10,899 bases of DNA from Tannerella sp. (GTDB lineage Bacteria > Bacteroidota > Bacteroidia > Bacteroidales > Tannerellaceae): positions 1 to 10,899 of the forward strand of contig JAITMT010000512.1 of NCBI GenBank assembly GCA_031277235.1. Reading direction: 5' to 3'. Below, one piece after another: positions 1 to 6,367 of this stretch (positions are counted from its first letter, which is position 1; each line of letters opens with the position of its first letter). A model generated the notes under the pieces. That model was not told where the DNA came from, did no database searches, and saw only the letters and a list, made by a program, of their open reading frames with translations. Both the position numbers and the translations under genes were made by a program.

Positions 1-2
1 GA

Positions 3-161
3 AATATATTTGAACTTCGAGTCAGAAAAGGTATAACTGACTGTTTTGACAAGGAATTGTTACGGGTAGTGCATGAAGTGGAGAAAGATTTAATTGATAT
101 TTGTCCACCTGAATGTAAAACTGCCATCGTTACTCCATTTCCGATTCGTCTTAACCACTAA
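3..161 (+). CDS. C-terminal end of an unidentified protein (5' truncated by window edge)
   Basis: This frame is open from the left edge to a TAA at 159-161 and gives 52 residues; the other two plus frames stop within the first 40 bases. The visible peptide starts NIFELRVRKGITDCF and ends TPFPIRLNH. It has a charged, probably helical stretch (KELLRVVHEVEKDLIDI), then a CPPEC pair of cysteines four residues apart. I do not recognise the family. The two cysteines alone are not enough to claim metal binding. The gene runs towards groEL, so the two are convergent and separated by 325 bp of non-coding DNA. The length and composition of the open frame make it likely to be the real end of a gene, but its function cannot be read from this fragment. 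Confidence 0.55.
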   Translation, partial: NIFELRVRKGITDCFDKELLRVVHEVEKDLIDICPPECKTAIVTPFPIRLNH

Positions 162-262
162 ATCCTCCAGTATTCTTCTCCCCTTTGTCCGGACAGAACA
201 ATGAAGTTTTTTAGAGATAAAAAGACAAAATGTATATTGCTATTTATACCCAAACTTCTTTT

Positions 263-380
263 CAATCCCAACGGGATTGCATGTTTATAGAAAATGTCAT
301 ATTTCAACCCCGTTCGACTCCTTCGGAGTCGTATAAAATCCGAATTGTGTTTTCTATAAATATTTGAATCCGTTGGATTC
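263..380. repeat. Composite palindromic element (three hairpins, outer units inverted)
   Basis: Three perfect short hairpins lie in 118 bp. Hairpin 1 is 263-279 (7-bp stem CAATCCC/GGGATTG, loop AAC). Hairpin 2 is 315-331 (7-bp stem CGACTCC/GGAGTCG, loop TTC). Hairpin 3 is 366-380 (6-bp stem GAATCC/GGATTC, loop GTT, which is AAC on the minus strand). Hairpin 1 is followed after 4 bp by TTTATAGAAAA (284-294). Read on the minus strand, hairpin 3 is followed after 5 bp by the identical 11-mer (360 down to 350). The outer units are therefore two copies of one repeat facing each other, with a third hairpin between. This resembles the paired REP/BIME organisation of other bacteria. I infer a dispersed, non-coding extragenic repeat family. 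Confidence 0.75.
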
Positions 381-427
381 ATTTATTGCACTATTTTGTT
401 TCTACGGAGATTCATTAAAGACAAAAC

Positions 428-463
428 AAAAAAAGGAGTTCCCAAAACGGGGACTCCTTTTTT
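428..463 (-). terminator. Intrinsic terminator of groESL
   Basis: Read on the minus strand, a hairpin begins about 24 bp after the groEL stop. It has an outer stem GGAGT/ACTCC (453-457 with 435-439), one A-C mismatch, an inner CCC/GGG stem and a GTTTT loop, and is followed by a run of seven T (complement of 428-434). On the plus strand the same bases pair with a G-U wobble instead of the mismatch and are followed by six T (458-463), so it could also stop readthrough from the left-hand gene. The position directly after groEL makes the minus-strand role the likely one. Confidence 0.85.
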
Positions 464-486
464 ATTTCCGGAAAAACGGCGTTGTA

Positions 487-2124
487 TTACATCATACCGC
501 CCATTCCGCCTCCCATTCCTGCAGGCATTGCAGGCGCGGGATTTTCTTCTTTCTTTTCGGCGATCACCGCTTCGGTCGTCAGGAACATGCCGGCGATGGA
601 GGCTGCATTTTCCAGCGCCACGCGCGCTACCTTTGCAGGGTCAATAACGCCTGTGCTACAGAGGTTTTCATAAACGTCCGTGCGTGCGTTGTAACCGAAA
701 TCGCCCTTTCCTTCCTTCACTTTGTTCACCACTACGGCGCCTTCCTTGCCCGCATTGTTGGCAATCTGACGGAGCGGCTCTTCGATGGCGCGTTTCACGA
801 TTTCAATACCGGTCGTTTCGTCTTCGTTTTCGCCTTGCAGCGCGTCGAGTTCGGGGATGGCGCGAATGTAAGCCACGCCGCCGCCCGGTACGGTACCTTC
901 TTCGATGGCTGCGCGGGTTGCGCTCAAAGCGTCGTCCACGCGGTCTTTCTTCTCTTTCATCTCCACTTCCGAAGGAGCGCCCACGTATAACACTGCCACG
1001 CCGCCTGCCAATTTGGCAAGACGTTCCTGCAATTTTTCCCTGTCGTAGTCGGACGTCGTCGTTTCGATTTGCGCCTTGATTTGGCTGATACGCGCGTCAA
1101 TTTCTTTTTTGTCGCCGTTGCCTTTTACGATGGTGCTGTTGTCCTTGTTGACCGTAATTTTATCGGCGGTGCCGAGCATATCTATCTTGGCGTCTTCGAG
1201 TTTCATGCCTTTTTCTTCGGTGATTACCGCTCCACCCGTCAGGATGGCGATGTCTTCGAGCATAGCCTTGCGACGGTCGCCGAAGCCCGGAGCCTTCACG
1301 GCGCACACTTTCAAACCTGCACGCAAACGGTTTACTACCAGCGTTGCCAGAGCCTCGCTGTCAAGATCTTCCGCGATAATCAACAACGGACGACCCGTCT
1401 GAACGACCTGTTCCAAAATCGGAAGCATTTCCTTCAACGCGGAAATCTTTTTGTCATATATCAGAATGTACGGATTTTCAAACTGGGTTTCCATTTTTTC
1501 CGTATCCGTTACGAAATAGGCTGATATATAGCCTCTATCGAATTGCATACCTTCAACGACGTCCACGGTCGTCTCCGTTCCCTTTGCTTCTTCAACCGTG
1601 ATAACACCTTCTTTTTTAACCTTTTGCATGGCTTCCGCGATGAGTTTGCCGATGCTTTCGTCGCCGTTGGCAGAAATTTTAGCCACGTGCTCGATTTTGT
1701 CCATGTTGTCGCCTACGGCTTCTGCCTGTGCTGCAAGGCTTTCAATCACCGTTGCCACCGCCTTGTCTATGCCGCGTTTCAAATCCATCGGATTCGCGCC
1801 TGCAGTTACGTTTTTCAATCCTACGCCGATGATGGATTGCGCTAATACGGTGGCGGTTGTCGTTCCGTCGCCTGCCTTGTCATTGGTTTTGGATGCAACT
1901 TCGCGCACCAACTGAGCGCCCATGTTTTCGTAGGGGCAAGCCAATTCTATTTCCTTTGCAACGGTTACGCCGTCCTTTGTAATTTGCGGAGCGCCGAATT
2001 TCTTTTCGAGAATGACATTGCGTCCTTTCGGTCCCAGGGTTACCTTGACCGCATTGGTGAGTTCGTCCACGCCTTTTTTCAAAAGGTCGCGAGCCTCCAT
2101 ATTGAATTTAATCTCTTTTGCCAT
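487..2124 (-). CDS. groEL: Chaperonin GroEL (Hsp60), 60 kDa subunit
   Basis: GroEL forms the tetradecameric cytosolic chamber in which unfolded proteins refold, using ATP and the GroES lid. The 545-residue product is full length for the family. The start is MAKEIKFNMEARDLLKKGVD. The ATP-site motifs TLGPKGRN (29-36) and GDGTTT (85-90, containing the catalytic-type Asp86) are present, as are the apical-domain segment KAPGFGDRRKAMLEDIA and the equatorial GTVPGGGVAYIRA motif. The C terminus is the usual Gly-Met-rich tail, ending GGGMGGMM. The gene lies 43 bp after groES on the same strand, so the two form the standard operon. The short gap is AT-rich with no clear Shine-Dalgarno sequence, as is common in Bacteroidota. 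No frameshift or missing key residue was seen. The identification is essentially certain. Confidence 0.99.
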   Translation of the reverse strand: MAKEIKFNMEARDLLKKGVDELTNAVKVTLGPKGRNVILEKKFGAPQITKDGVTVAKEIELACPYENMGAQLVREVASKTNDKAGDGTTTATVLAQSIIGVGLKNVTAGANPMDLKRGIDKAVATVIESLAAQAEAVGDNMDKIEHVAKISANGDESIGKLIAEAMQKVKKEGVITVEEAKGTETTVDVVEGMQFDRGYISAYFVTDTEKMETQFENPYILIYDKKISALKEMLPILEQVVQTGRPLLIIAEDLDSEALATLVVNRLRAGLKVCAVKAPGFGDRRKAMLEDIAILTGGAVITEEKGMKLEDAKIDMLGTADKITVNKDNSTIVKGNGDKKEIDARISQIKAQIETTTSDYDREKLQERLAKLAGGVAVLYVGAPSEVEMKEKKDRVDDALSATRAAIEEGTVPGGGVAYIRAIPELDALQGENEDETTGIEIVKRAIEEPLRQIANNAGKEGAVVVNKVKEGKGDFGYNARTDVYENLCSTGVIDPAKVARVALENAASIAGMFLTTEAVIAEKKEENPAPAMPAGMGGGMGGMM

Positions 2125-2167
2125 AAATTATTATTATTTATTTTTGATTACGTTTTTTGATTGATTT

Positions 2168-2437
2168 TTAAATGATTGCGAGCACGTCCGATTGACGCAT
2201 GATGAGATACTTGCTGTCTTCCACTTCGATTTCGGTACCCGCGTACTTGCCGTACAGCACCTTGTCGCCCTCCTTCAAAATCATTTCTTCGTCTTTTGTA
2301 CCTTGTCCTACTGCAATTACTTCACCTTTTAACGGTTTTTCTTTTGCCGAATCCGGAATGATAATTCCGCCTGCTGTCTTTTCTTCGGCGTCTGCCGGTT
2401 TAATCAGCACTCTGTCTGCTAATGGTTTAACTTTCAT
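2168..2437 (-). CDS. groES: Co-chaperonin GroES (Hsp10)
   Basis: GroES is the heptameric lid that closes the GroEL chamber. The 89-residue product has the family start MKVKPLADRVLIKP. The mobile loop (about 17-34) carries the hydrophobic tripeptide III at 25-27, which contacts GroEL. The segments KGEVIAVGQG and EGDKVLYGKYAGTEI and the end YLIMRQSDVLAII are typical. It is the first gene of the groES-groEL operon. The 375-bp upstream spacer shows no CIRCE inverted repeat (the HrcA operator), and I could not find a clean TAnnTTTG promoter by eye, so its heat-shock control is not evident from the sequence. The ATG at 2437 is preceded by an AT-rich leader without a Shine-Dalgarno motif; this start gives the exact family N terminus. 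Confidence 0.99.
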   Translation of the reverse strand: MKVKPLADRVLIKPADAEEKTAGGIIIPDSAKEKPLKGEVIAVGQGTKDEEMILKEGDKVLYGKYAGTEIEVEDSKYLIMRQSDVLAII

Positions 2438-2484
2438 ACTAATTGAATTTTTTTAATTGTATATAATTTTATTTAATTTCGCAT

Positions 2485-2580
2485 TTAACGGACAACTAAT
2501 TTCGTGCCAAAACTTTCAACCGATTTTTCCTCTGACATTTTTACAGACAATAAGACACGGAATTTTCCGCTTACTGACAT
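2485..2580 (-). CDS. Doubtful 31-codon ORF in the groES leader
   Basis: On the minus strand an ATG at 2578-2580 opens a 31-codon frame, MSVSGKFRVLLSVKMSEEKS followed by VESFGTKLVVR, closed by TAA at 2485-2487, 47 bp before groES and in the same direction. The amino-acid mix looks more protein-like than most random AT-rich frames. The ORF is short, has no recognisable family and no evident ribosome site, and overlaps the region where the groES promoter should lie. It could be chance. It is included because it is too short for routine gene calling and because its position would allow it to act as a leader peptide. Confidence 0.15.
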   Translation of the reverse strand: MSVSGKFRVLLSVKMSEEKSVESFGTKLVVR

Positions 2581-2601
2581 TGTGTCGGAAAAAATTTAGA
2601 T

Positions 2602-2650
2602 TAGAGTGTAGAGTTTAGAGTGTAGTTATTAGAGTGTAGAGTGTAGGGCA
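2602..2650. repeat. 7-bp tandem repeat (TAGAGTG)n
   Basis: Seven consecutive heptamers stay in exact 7-bp phase: TAGAGTG, TAGAGTT, TAGAGTG, TAGTTAT, TAGAGTG, TAGAGTG, TAGGGCA. Four are identical, one differs by one base, and the fourth and last are degenerate. The last unit runs straight into the dispersed repeat beginning at 2645. It is non-coding and lies upstream of groES. Confidence 0.8.
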
Positions 2651-2683
2651 CTTCTAAAAACTACATTTTCCGTCATTACGAAC
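2645..2683 (+). repeat. Dispersed repeat, copy 1
   Basis: These 39 bp match the reverse complement of 8922-8960 at 31 of 39 positions without gaps. The first 15 bp (AGGGCACTTCTAAAA) are identical. Both copies lie in spacers, about 6.3 kb apart and in opposite orientation. The later part (CGTCATT...) is less conserved. I infer a dispersed intergenic repeat of this genome; its full length and copy number cannot be known from two copies. Confidence 0.65.
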
Positions 2684-2707
2684 TGCGGGGAACAAAGTCC
2701 AAACACA

Positions 2708-2733
2708 GGATGCATTCCGTACGGAATGCATCC
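2708..2733. repeat. Perfect 26-bp palindrome
   Basis: The 26 bases are their own reverse complement with no spacer; the half-site is GGATGCATTCCGT, and the centre lies between 2720 and 2721. It lies in the asnB-groES spacer. With no loop, it is more like a dimeric protein target or a mobile-repeat core than a transcription terminator, and no T run follows on either strand. Confidence 0.8.
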
Positions 2734-2777
2734 ATAACACGGCAAGCATTTTCTACCAAGCGAAAACTTGACAGTCT

Positions 2778-2798
2778 CCCCTCTCCTGTGGAGAGGGG
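2778..2798. repeat. GC-rich hairpin just after asnB
   Basis: A perfect 9-bp stem CCCCTCTCC/GGAGAGGGG with a TGT loop lies 14 bp past the asnB stop on the minus strand. A second GGGGAG (2801-2806) repeats the right arm, giving an alternative pairing with CTCCCC at 2776-2781. No T run follows on the minus strand, so it is not a classical intrinsic terminator. It may stabilise the asnB 3' end or be a dispersed repeat; similar C/T-rich and G/A-rich hairpins are, from memory, common between Bacteroidota genes. Confidence 0.65.
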
Positions 2799-2812
2799 TA
2801 GGGGAGAGGTCT

Positions 2813-4486
2813 TCACTTCACATAACTATCATGCACATCCTTAATAGCCCGTCCGCTGGGGTCGTTCATGTTCTGAAACGAAGCATCCCAAGCCAAAGCC
2901 TCTGCTGTTGAGCACGCTACACTCGGCACGCTCGGTACCGAACGCGCGGCGCTTTCGCTGGGAAAATGTTCCTCAAAGATAGCGCGATAGCGATACTCTT
3001 CTTTATTCATCGGCGGATTGATGGGGAAACGAACAGCCGCCTGCGCCATTTCTTCGTCCGAGACCGAGTCCGCGGCAATCTGTTTCAGCGTGTCAATCCA
3101 GTTGTATCCAACGCCGTCGGAAAACTGTTCTTTCTGTCGCCAAGCCACGCTTTCGGGCAGGTAATCTTCAAACGCTTCGCGCAGAATTTTCTTTTCGATG
3201 ACCTTGCCCGGCGCCATTTTCGATTCCGGATTCAGGCGCATTGCCACGTCGAGAAATTCCTTGTCTAAGAACGGTACGCGCCCTTCGACGCCCCACGCCT
3301 CCAAACTCTTGTTGGCGCGCAGGCAGTCGTACAAATATAGCTTGCTGATTTTACGCAGTGTTTCTTCGTGAAATGCCTGTGCATCAGGCGCTTTGTGAAA
3401 GTACAGATACCCGCCGAATACTTCGTCGGCGCCTTCGCCGCTCAATACCATTTTGATACCCATGCTCTTAATCACGCGGGCAAGCAGATACATCGGCGTT
3501 GAGGCTCGAACAGTCGTAACATCATAAGTCTCAATATGATAGATAACATCCCGAATTGCGTCAAGTCCTTCCTGAACGGTATAATAGATTTCGTGGTGCA
3601 CGGTTCCGATGTGTTCGGCTACCTTTTGAGAAGCAATCAAATCGGGCGCTCCTTTCAATCCGATGGCAAAAGAGTGCAGTTGAGGCCACCAAGCCTCTGT
3701 CTGACTGTTATTTTCGACGCGCCTGCGTGCAAATTTTTTGGCGACGGCAGAGATGATGGACGAATCCAGTCCGCCCGACAACAATACGGCATACGGCACG
3801 TCGCTCATCAGTTGGCGTTCCACCGCGTCTTCCAGCGCTTTACGCAATGCAAGTTTGTCCGCCGGATTGTTTTTGACGTTATCGTAAGACATCCAGTCTC
3901 TTACGTACCATTTTCTCGGCTCAGCCTCTTTGCTGTACCACAAATGACCAGGCATAAACTGTTCATATTCAACGGCTACACCTTCCAAGCCCTTCAGTTC
4001 GGACGATACAAGTACGTGTCCGTCAGCGTCTTTGCCCACATACATCGGAACCACGCCTATCGGGTCGCGTGCAAGCAGGAAAACGTCTTTTTCCTCGTCA
4101 TAGAGGGCAAAAGCAAAAATTCCGCTTATATCTTCCAGAAAATCAATGCCTTTCTCCTTGTATAAGGCGATGATGACCTCGCAATCCGAGCCGGTCCGGA
4201 AATCATATTTGCCTTTCATACGCTCACGAATATCGCGATGATTGTAAATCTCCCCGTTGATGCAGAGAATCACCTTGCCATCGGAACTGACCAGCGGTTG
4301 CCTGCCCGAAGCAGGATCCACAATCGCCAGTCTTTCGTGTGCCAAAATTGCCGTCTTACCGGCATAAATACCGCTCCAGTCAGGACCTCTATGCCTGACG
4401 GATTTACTCATTTTCAATGCTTTAGAACGAAACGCCTCTCTGTTTTCGTCTTCTTTGATATTAAATATCGCTGTTATTCCGCACAT
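2813..4486 (-). CDS. asnB: Asparagine synthetase B, glutamine-hydrolysing
   Basis: This cytosolic enzyme makes asparagine from aspartate, glutamine and ATP. The 557-residue protein is full length. The N-terminal class II glutaminase domain starts MCGI, so Cys2 becomes the N-terminal nucleophile after Met removal. It also has RHRGPD (31-36), ERLAIVD (51-57) and the glutamine-binding NGEIYNH (77-83). The C-terminal synthetase domain has the pyrophosphate loop SGGLDSS (237-243) and SGEGADEVFGGY (349-360), and the later segment EGRVPFLDKEFLDVAMRLNP is typical. The MCGI start fixes the initiation codon. It is a single-gene unit with its own strong-looking promoter (4608-4639) and a leader of roughly 115 nt. 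It is divergent from the exported pair on the plus strand, with no obvious functional link. The tail after about residue 505 (SVPSVPSVACSTAEALAWD) is of a kind usual in Bacteroidales AsnB. Confidence 0.97.
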   Translation of the reverse strand: MCGITAIFNIKEDENREAFRSKALKMSKSVRHRGPDWSGIYAGKTAILAHERLAIVDPASGRQPLVSSDGKVILCINGEIYNHRDIRERMKGKYDFRTGSDCEVIIALYKEKGIDFLEDISGIFAFALYDEEKDVFLLARDPIGVVPMYVGKDADGHVLVSSELKGLEGVAVEYEQFMPGHLWYSKEAEPRKWYVRDWMSYDNVKNNPADKLALRKALEDAVERQLMSDVPYAVLLSGGLDSSIISAVAKKFARRRVENNSQTEAWWPQLHSFAIGLKGAPDLIASQKVAEHIGTVHHEIYYTVQEGLDAIRDVIYHIETYDVTTVRASTPMYLLARVIKSMGIKMVLSGEGADEVFGGYLYFHKAPDAQAFHEETLRKISKLYLYDCLRANKSLEAWGVEGRVPFLDKEFLDVAMRLNPESKMAPGKVIEKKILREAFEDYLPESVAWRQKEQFSDGVGYNWIDTLKQIAADSVSDEEMAQAAVRFPINPPMNKEEYRYRAIFEEHFPSESAARSVPSVPSVACSTAEALAWDASFQNMNDPSGRAIKDVHDSYVK

Positions 4487-4607
4487 TTTTATAAATTTTT
4501 TATATAAGTTATTAAATCTTCTGTTTCTTTGTCAAAATGTCTTGTTAAAACTTAATTTAACTGTCTTTTTGCTTGAAAAATATTCCATTTTCTATCAAAA
4601 ATCGCCG

Positions 4608-4639
4608 CAAAGATACGAAAGAACTTTCATTTATACAAA
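4608..4639 (-). promoter_or_regulatory. asnB promoter, Bacteroidota type
   Basis: On the minus strand TTTG (4639-4636) is followed after exactly 20 bp by TATCTTTG (4615-4608). This fits the Bacteroidota housekeeping promoter (-33 TTTG, 19-21 bp, -7 TAnnTTTG). Transcription would start near 4600, leaving a leader of about 115 nt before the asnB ATG at 4486. Confidence 0.8.
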
Positions 4640-4710
4640 TTTACACAAAAAAAATTCTTGTCTGCATAACATTTTTGATGCGGCTGCACTAAATTTTATC
4701 CGCAAAAATA

Positions 4711-4739
4711 TTTGTTTTTACACTTTTTTATTACCTTTG
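4711..4739 (+). promoter_or_regulatory. Promoter of the ThuA/DUF1080-glycosidase operon
   Basis: TTTG (4711-4714) and TACCTTTG (4732-4739) on the plus strand match the Bacteroidota -33 and -7 elements. The 17-bp spacing is slightly shorter than the usual 19-21. Transcription would start near 4746, giving a very short leader before the ATG at 4765. It is back to back with the asnB promoter, about 70 bp away. Confidence 0.65.
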
Positions 4740-4764
4740 CAGAAAATTTTAATTCAAATGATCC

Positions 4765-6360
4765 ATGAAGAAAGTATTACATTATCTTATTGTTATGTGT
4801 GCATTGATGACAGTTTCCGGCTTGAATCTACAGGCGGAAACTATTAAAGCGTTGATTGTTACCGGTCAGGACAATCACAATTGGCAGGTCAGCCATGTCG
4901 CCCTGCAAAAAATTCTTGAAAATTCGGGGCTTTTCAGCGTGGACGTCGCCATTTCTCCCGAACAGGGTGGAGATATGAGTAAATTCAATCCTGAATTTTC
5001 AAAGTATCAAGTCGTTATACTGGATTATAACGGAGATGCCTGGTCTGCCCAAACACAGAAAAACTTCCTTGATTTCGTCAAAAACGGAGGTGGAGTGGTG
5101 GTCTATCATTCTGCCGATAACGCTTTTCCCGAATGGAAGGAGTACAACGAAATCATCGGGCTCGGCGGCTGGGGCAACCGCAACGAAAAAGCCGGTCCCT
5201 GGGTTTACTGGAAAGACGGTAAATTGGTCAAAGACAACGCTTCAGGTGCGGGCGGCTCGCACGGGAAACAGCATGAGTTTGCACTGACAGCCCGCAGTCA
5301 AAACAATCCCGTAATGAACGGCTTGCCCGAAAAATGGAAGCACGCAACCGACGAACTCTATGACCGTCTGCGCGGTCCGGGCAATATCACGGCGCTTTAC
5401 ACGGCATTTTCCGACCCGGAAACAGGCGGCTCGGGACGCGAAGAACCCATCATTTTTACGGTCAGTTACGGCAAGGGGCGAATTTTTCACACCGTGCTCG
5501 GTCATGCCGGCAAATCGCTCGAAGACAATCCCGCCATGCAGTGTGCCGGATTTCAGGTAACGCTGCTGCGCGGTAGCGAGTGGGCGGCAACAGGCAAGGT
5601 TACGCAACAGGTTCCCGACGATTTCCCGACTGTCAACCGCGTCAGTTTACGTCCGGCATACAAATATTATCCCCGCCCGATGGCTATGAAGCCCGAAATG
5701 TCGGAGTTCTGGCTACCGCAGCCGGCTGTCGTAACACCGGGAGAACCTTCGGCAAACGCATACATGTCAGCGCCTTCGGACGCCATCGTGCTTTTCGACG
5801 GCAAAGACCTTTCCCAATGGCTGCAAACCAACGGTAAAGATCCGGCTTGGCGTGTTCACGACGGCGTGGTAACGGTTGCAGAGGGCGATTTGCAAACGAA
5901 ACAGGAATTTCGCGATTTCCAATTGCATATTGAATGGTCGGCTCCGACCGAAATCAAGGGTACAAGTCAGGGACGCGGCAACAGCGGCGTTTTCCTGCAA
6001 GGGCTGTACGAAGTTCAGGTGCTCGACAATTACGATAACGAAACCTACCGCAACGGCGGCGCCGGCAGCCTGTACAAACAGAGCGCTCCGCTCGTCATGC
6101 CCATCCGCAAGCCGGGCGAATGGAACGCGTATGACATCATTTTCTCCGCGCCTACGTTCAACAAGGACGGCGGTTACCGCACTCCGCCCACCGTTACCGT
6201 ATTCTTCAACGGCGTGCTGGTGCAAAACCATACCGCGCTCTTGGGAACGACCGAATACATCGGTTTCCCGCGCATCGTCGAAAGGGAAAAGGGACCGATT
6301 ATGCTGCAAAATCACGGCAATCCGGTCAGTTTCAGAAATATCTGGATTCGGGAACTGTAA
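4765..6360 (+). CDS. Exported ThuA-like domain / DUF1080 (3-keto-disaccharide hydrolase family) fusion
   Basis: The 531-residue protein has a signal peptide at 1-24 (MKK, hydrophobic core, likely cut after LQA). Residues about 27-275 are a ThuA-like domain (trehalose-utilisation family, class I glutamine-amidotransferase-like fold), with IKALIVTGQDNHNW (27-40), GGGVVVYHSADNAF (108-121) and GKGRIFHTVLGHAG (236-249). After a Pro-rich linker, residues about 338-531 form a DUF1080 beta-sandwich with LFDGKDLSQW (343-352), GNSGVFLQGLYEVQVLDNY (405-423), GEWNAYDIIF (451-460) and GPIMLQNHGNPVSFRNIW (510-527). Pfam now names DUF1080 3-keto-disaccharide hydrolase, and ThuA acts in 3-keto-trehalose metabolism, so a secreted role on 3-keto-glycosides is a reasonable inference. 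The substrate is unknown, and no sugar 3-dehydrogenase is in view. It has its own promoter and lies 7 bp before the next gene, which suggests an operon. There is no lipoprotein Cys and no T9SS C-terminal domain. Confidence 0.9.
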   Translation: MKKVLHYLIVMCALMTVSGLNLQAETIKALIVTGQDNHNWQVSHVALQKILENSGLFSVDVAISPEQGGDMSKFNPEFSKYQVVILDYNGDAWSAQTQKNFLDFVKNGGGVVVYHSADNAFPEWKEYNEIIGLGGWGNRNEKAGPWVYWKDGKLVKDNASGAGGSHGKQHEFALTARSQNNPVMNGLPEKWKHATDELYDRLRGPGNITALYTAFSDPETGGSGREEPIIFTVSYGKGRIFHTVLGHAGKSLEDNPAMQCAGFQVTLLRGSEWAATGKVTQQVPDDFPTVNRVSLRPAYKYYPRPMAMKPEMSEFWLPQPAVVTPGEPSANAYMSAPSDAIVLFDGKDLSQWLQTNGKDPAWRVHDGVVTVAEGDLQTKQEFRDFQLHIEWSAPTEIKGTSQGRGNSGVFLQGLYEVQVLDNYDNETYRNGGAGSLYKQSAPLVMPIRKPGEWNAYDIIFSAPTFNKDGGYRTPPTVTVFFNGVLVQNHTALLGTTEYIGFPRIVEREKGPIMLQNHGNPVSFRNIWIREL

Positions 6361-6367
6361 TTAATGT

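Larger units (their letters stand above)
162..486. other. Convergent intergenic spacer with palindromes and terminator
   Basis: This AT-rich spacer lies between the end of the unidentified plus-strand gene and the end of groEL. Its recognisable contents are a composite palindromic element at 263-380 and the groEL terminator hairpin at 428-463. The stretch 162-262 shows nothing beyond a short TGTCCGGACA palindrome at 186-195. I see no tRNA and no credible small gene; an open frame on the minus strand across 158-382 is made of the palindromes themselves. Confidence 0.7.
2438..2812. other. Repeat-rich spacer between asnB and groES
   Basis: This 375-bp spacer must hold the groES promoter and the asnB 3' end. 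From the groES side it contains an AT-rich leader (2438-2484), a doubtful 31-codon minus-strand ORF (2485-2580), a 7-bp tandem repeat (2602-2650), one copy of a dispersed repeat (2645-2683), a perfect 26-bp palindrome (2708-2733) and a GC-rich hairpin next to the asnB stop (2778-2798). There is no tRNA and no longer gene. Confidence 0.75.

Noticed and set aside
263..380. Possible CRISPR array from the repeated palindromes
   Set aside because: The hairpins differ in sequence, the related units are inverted instead of direct, and spacing is uneven; no repeat-spacer pattern exists.
158..382. 74-codon minus-strand open frame across the spacer left of groEL
   Set aside because: Its ATG lies inside hairpin 3 and most of its length is the palindromic element, so the frame is a by-product of the repeat. 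It also overlaps the stop of the left-hand gene and matches no family.
364..990. 208-codon plus-strand frame antisense to groEL
   Set aside because: It is the complement of the groEL coding sequence, rich in His, Arg and Phe, as expected for a shadow frame. GroEL on the other strand is certain.
2503..2510. TTGGCACG on the minus strand upstream of groES, as a sigma54 -24 element
   Set aside because: The -24 half is perfect, but at the required distance the -12 element reads TAGT instead of TTGC and lacks the essential GC, so it is probably chance.
2602..2650. GAGTG-containing repeats as a possible CIRCE operator for HrcA
   Set aside because: CIRCE is an inverted repeat TTAGCACTC-N9-GAGTGCTAA. 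Here the units are direct repeats and the GCACTC arm is missing.
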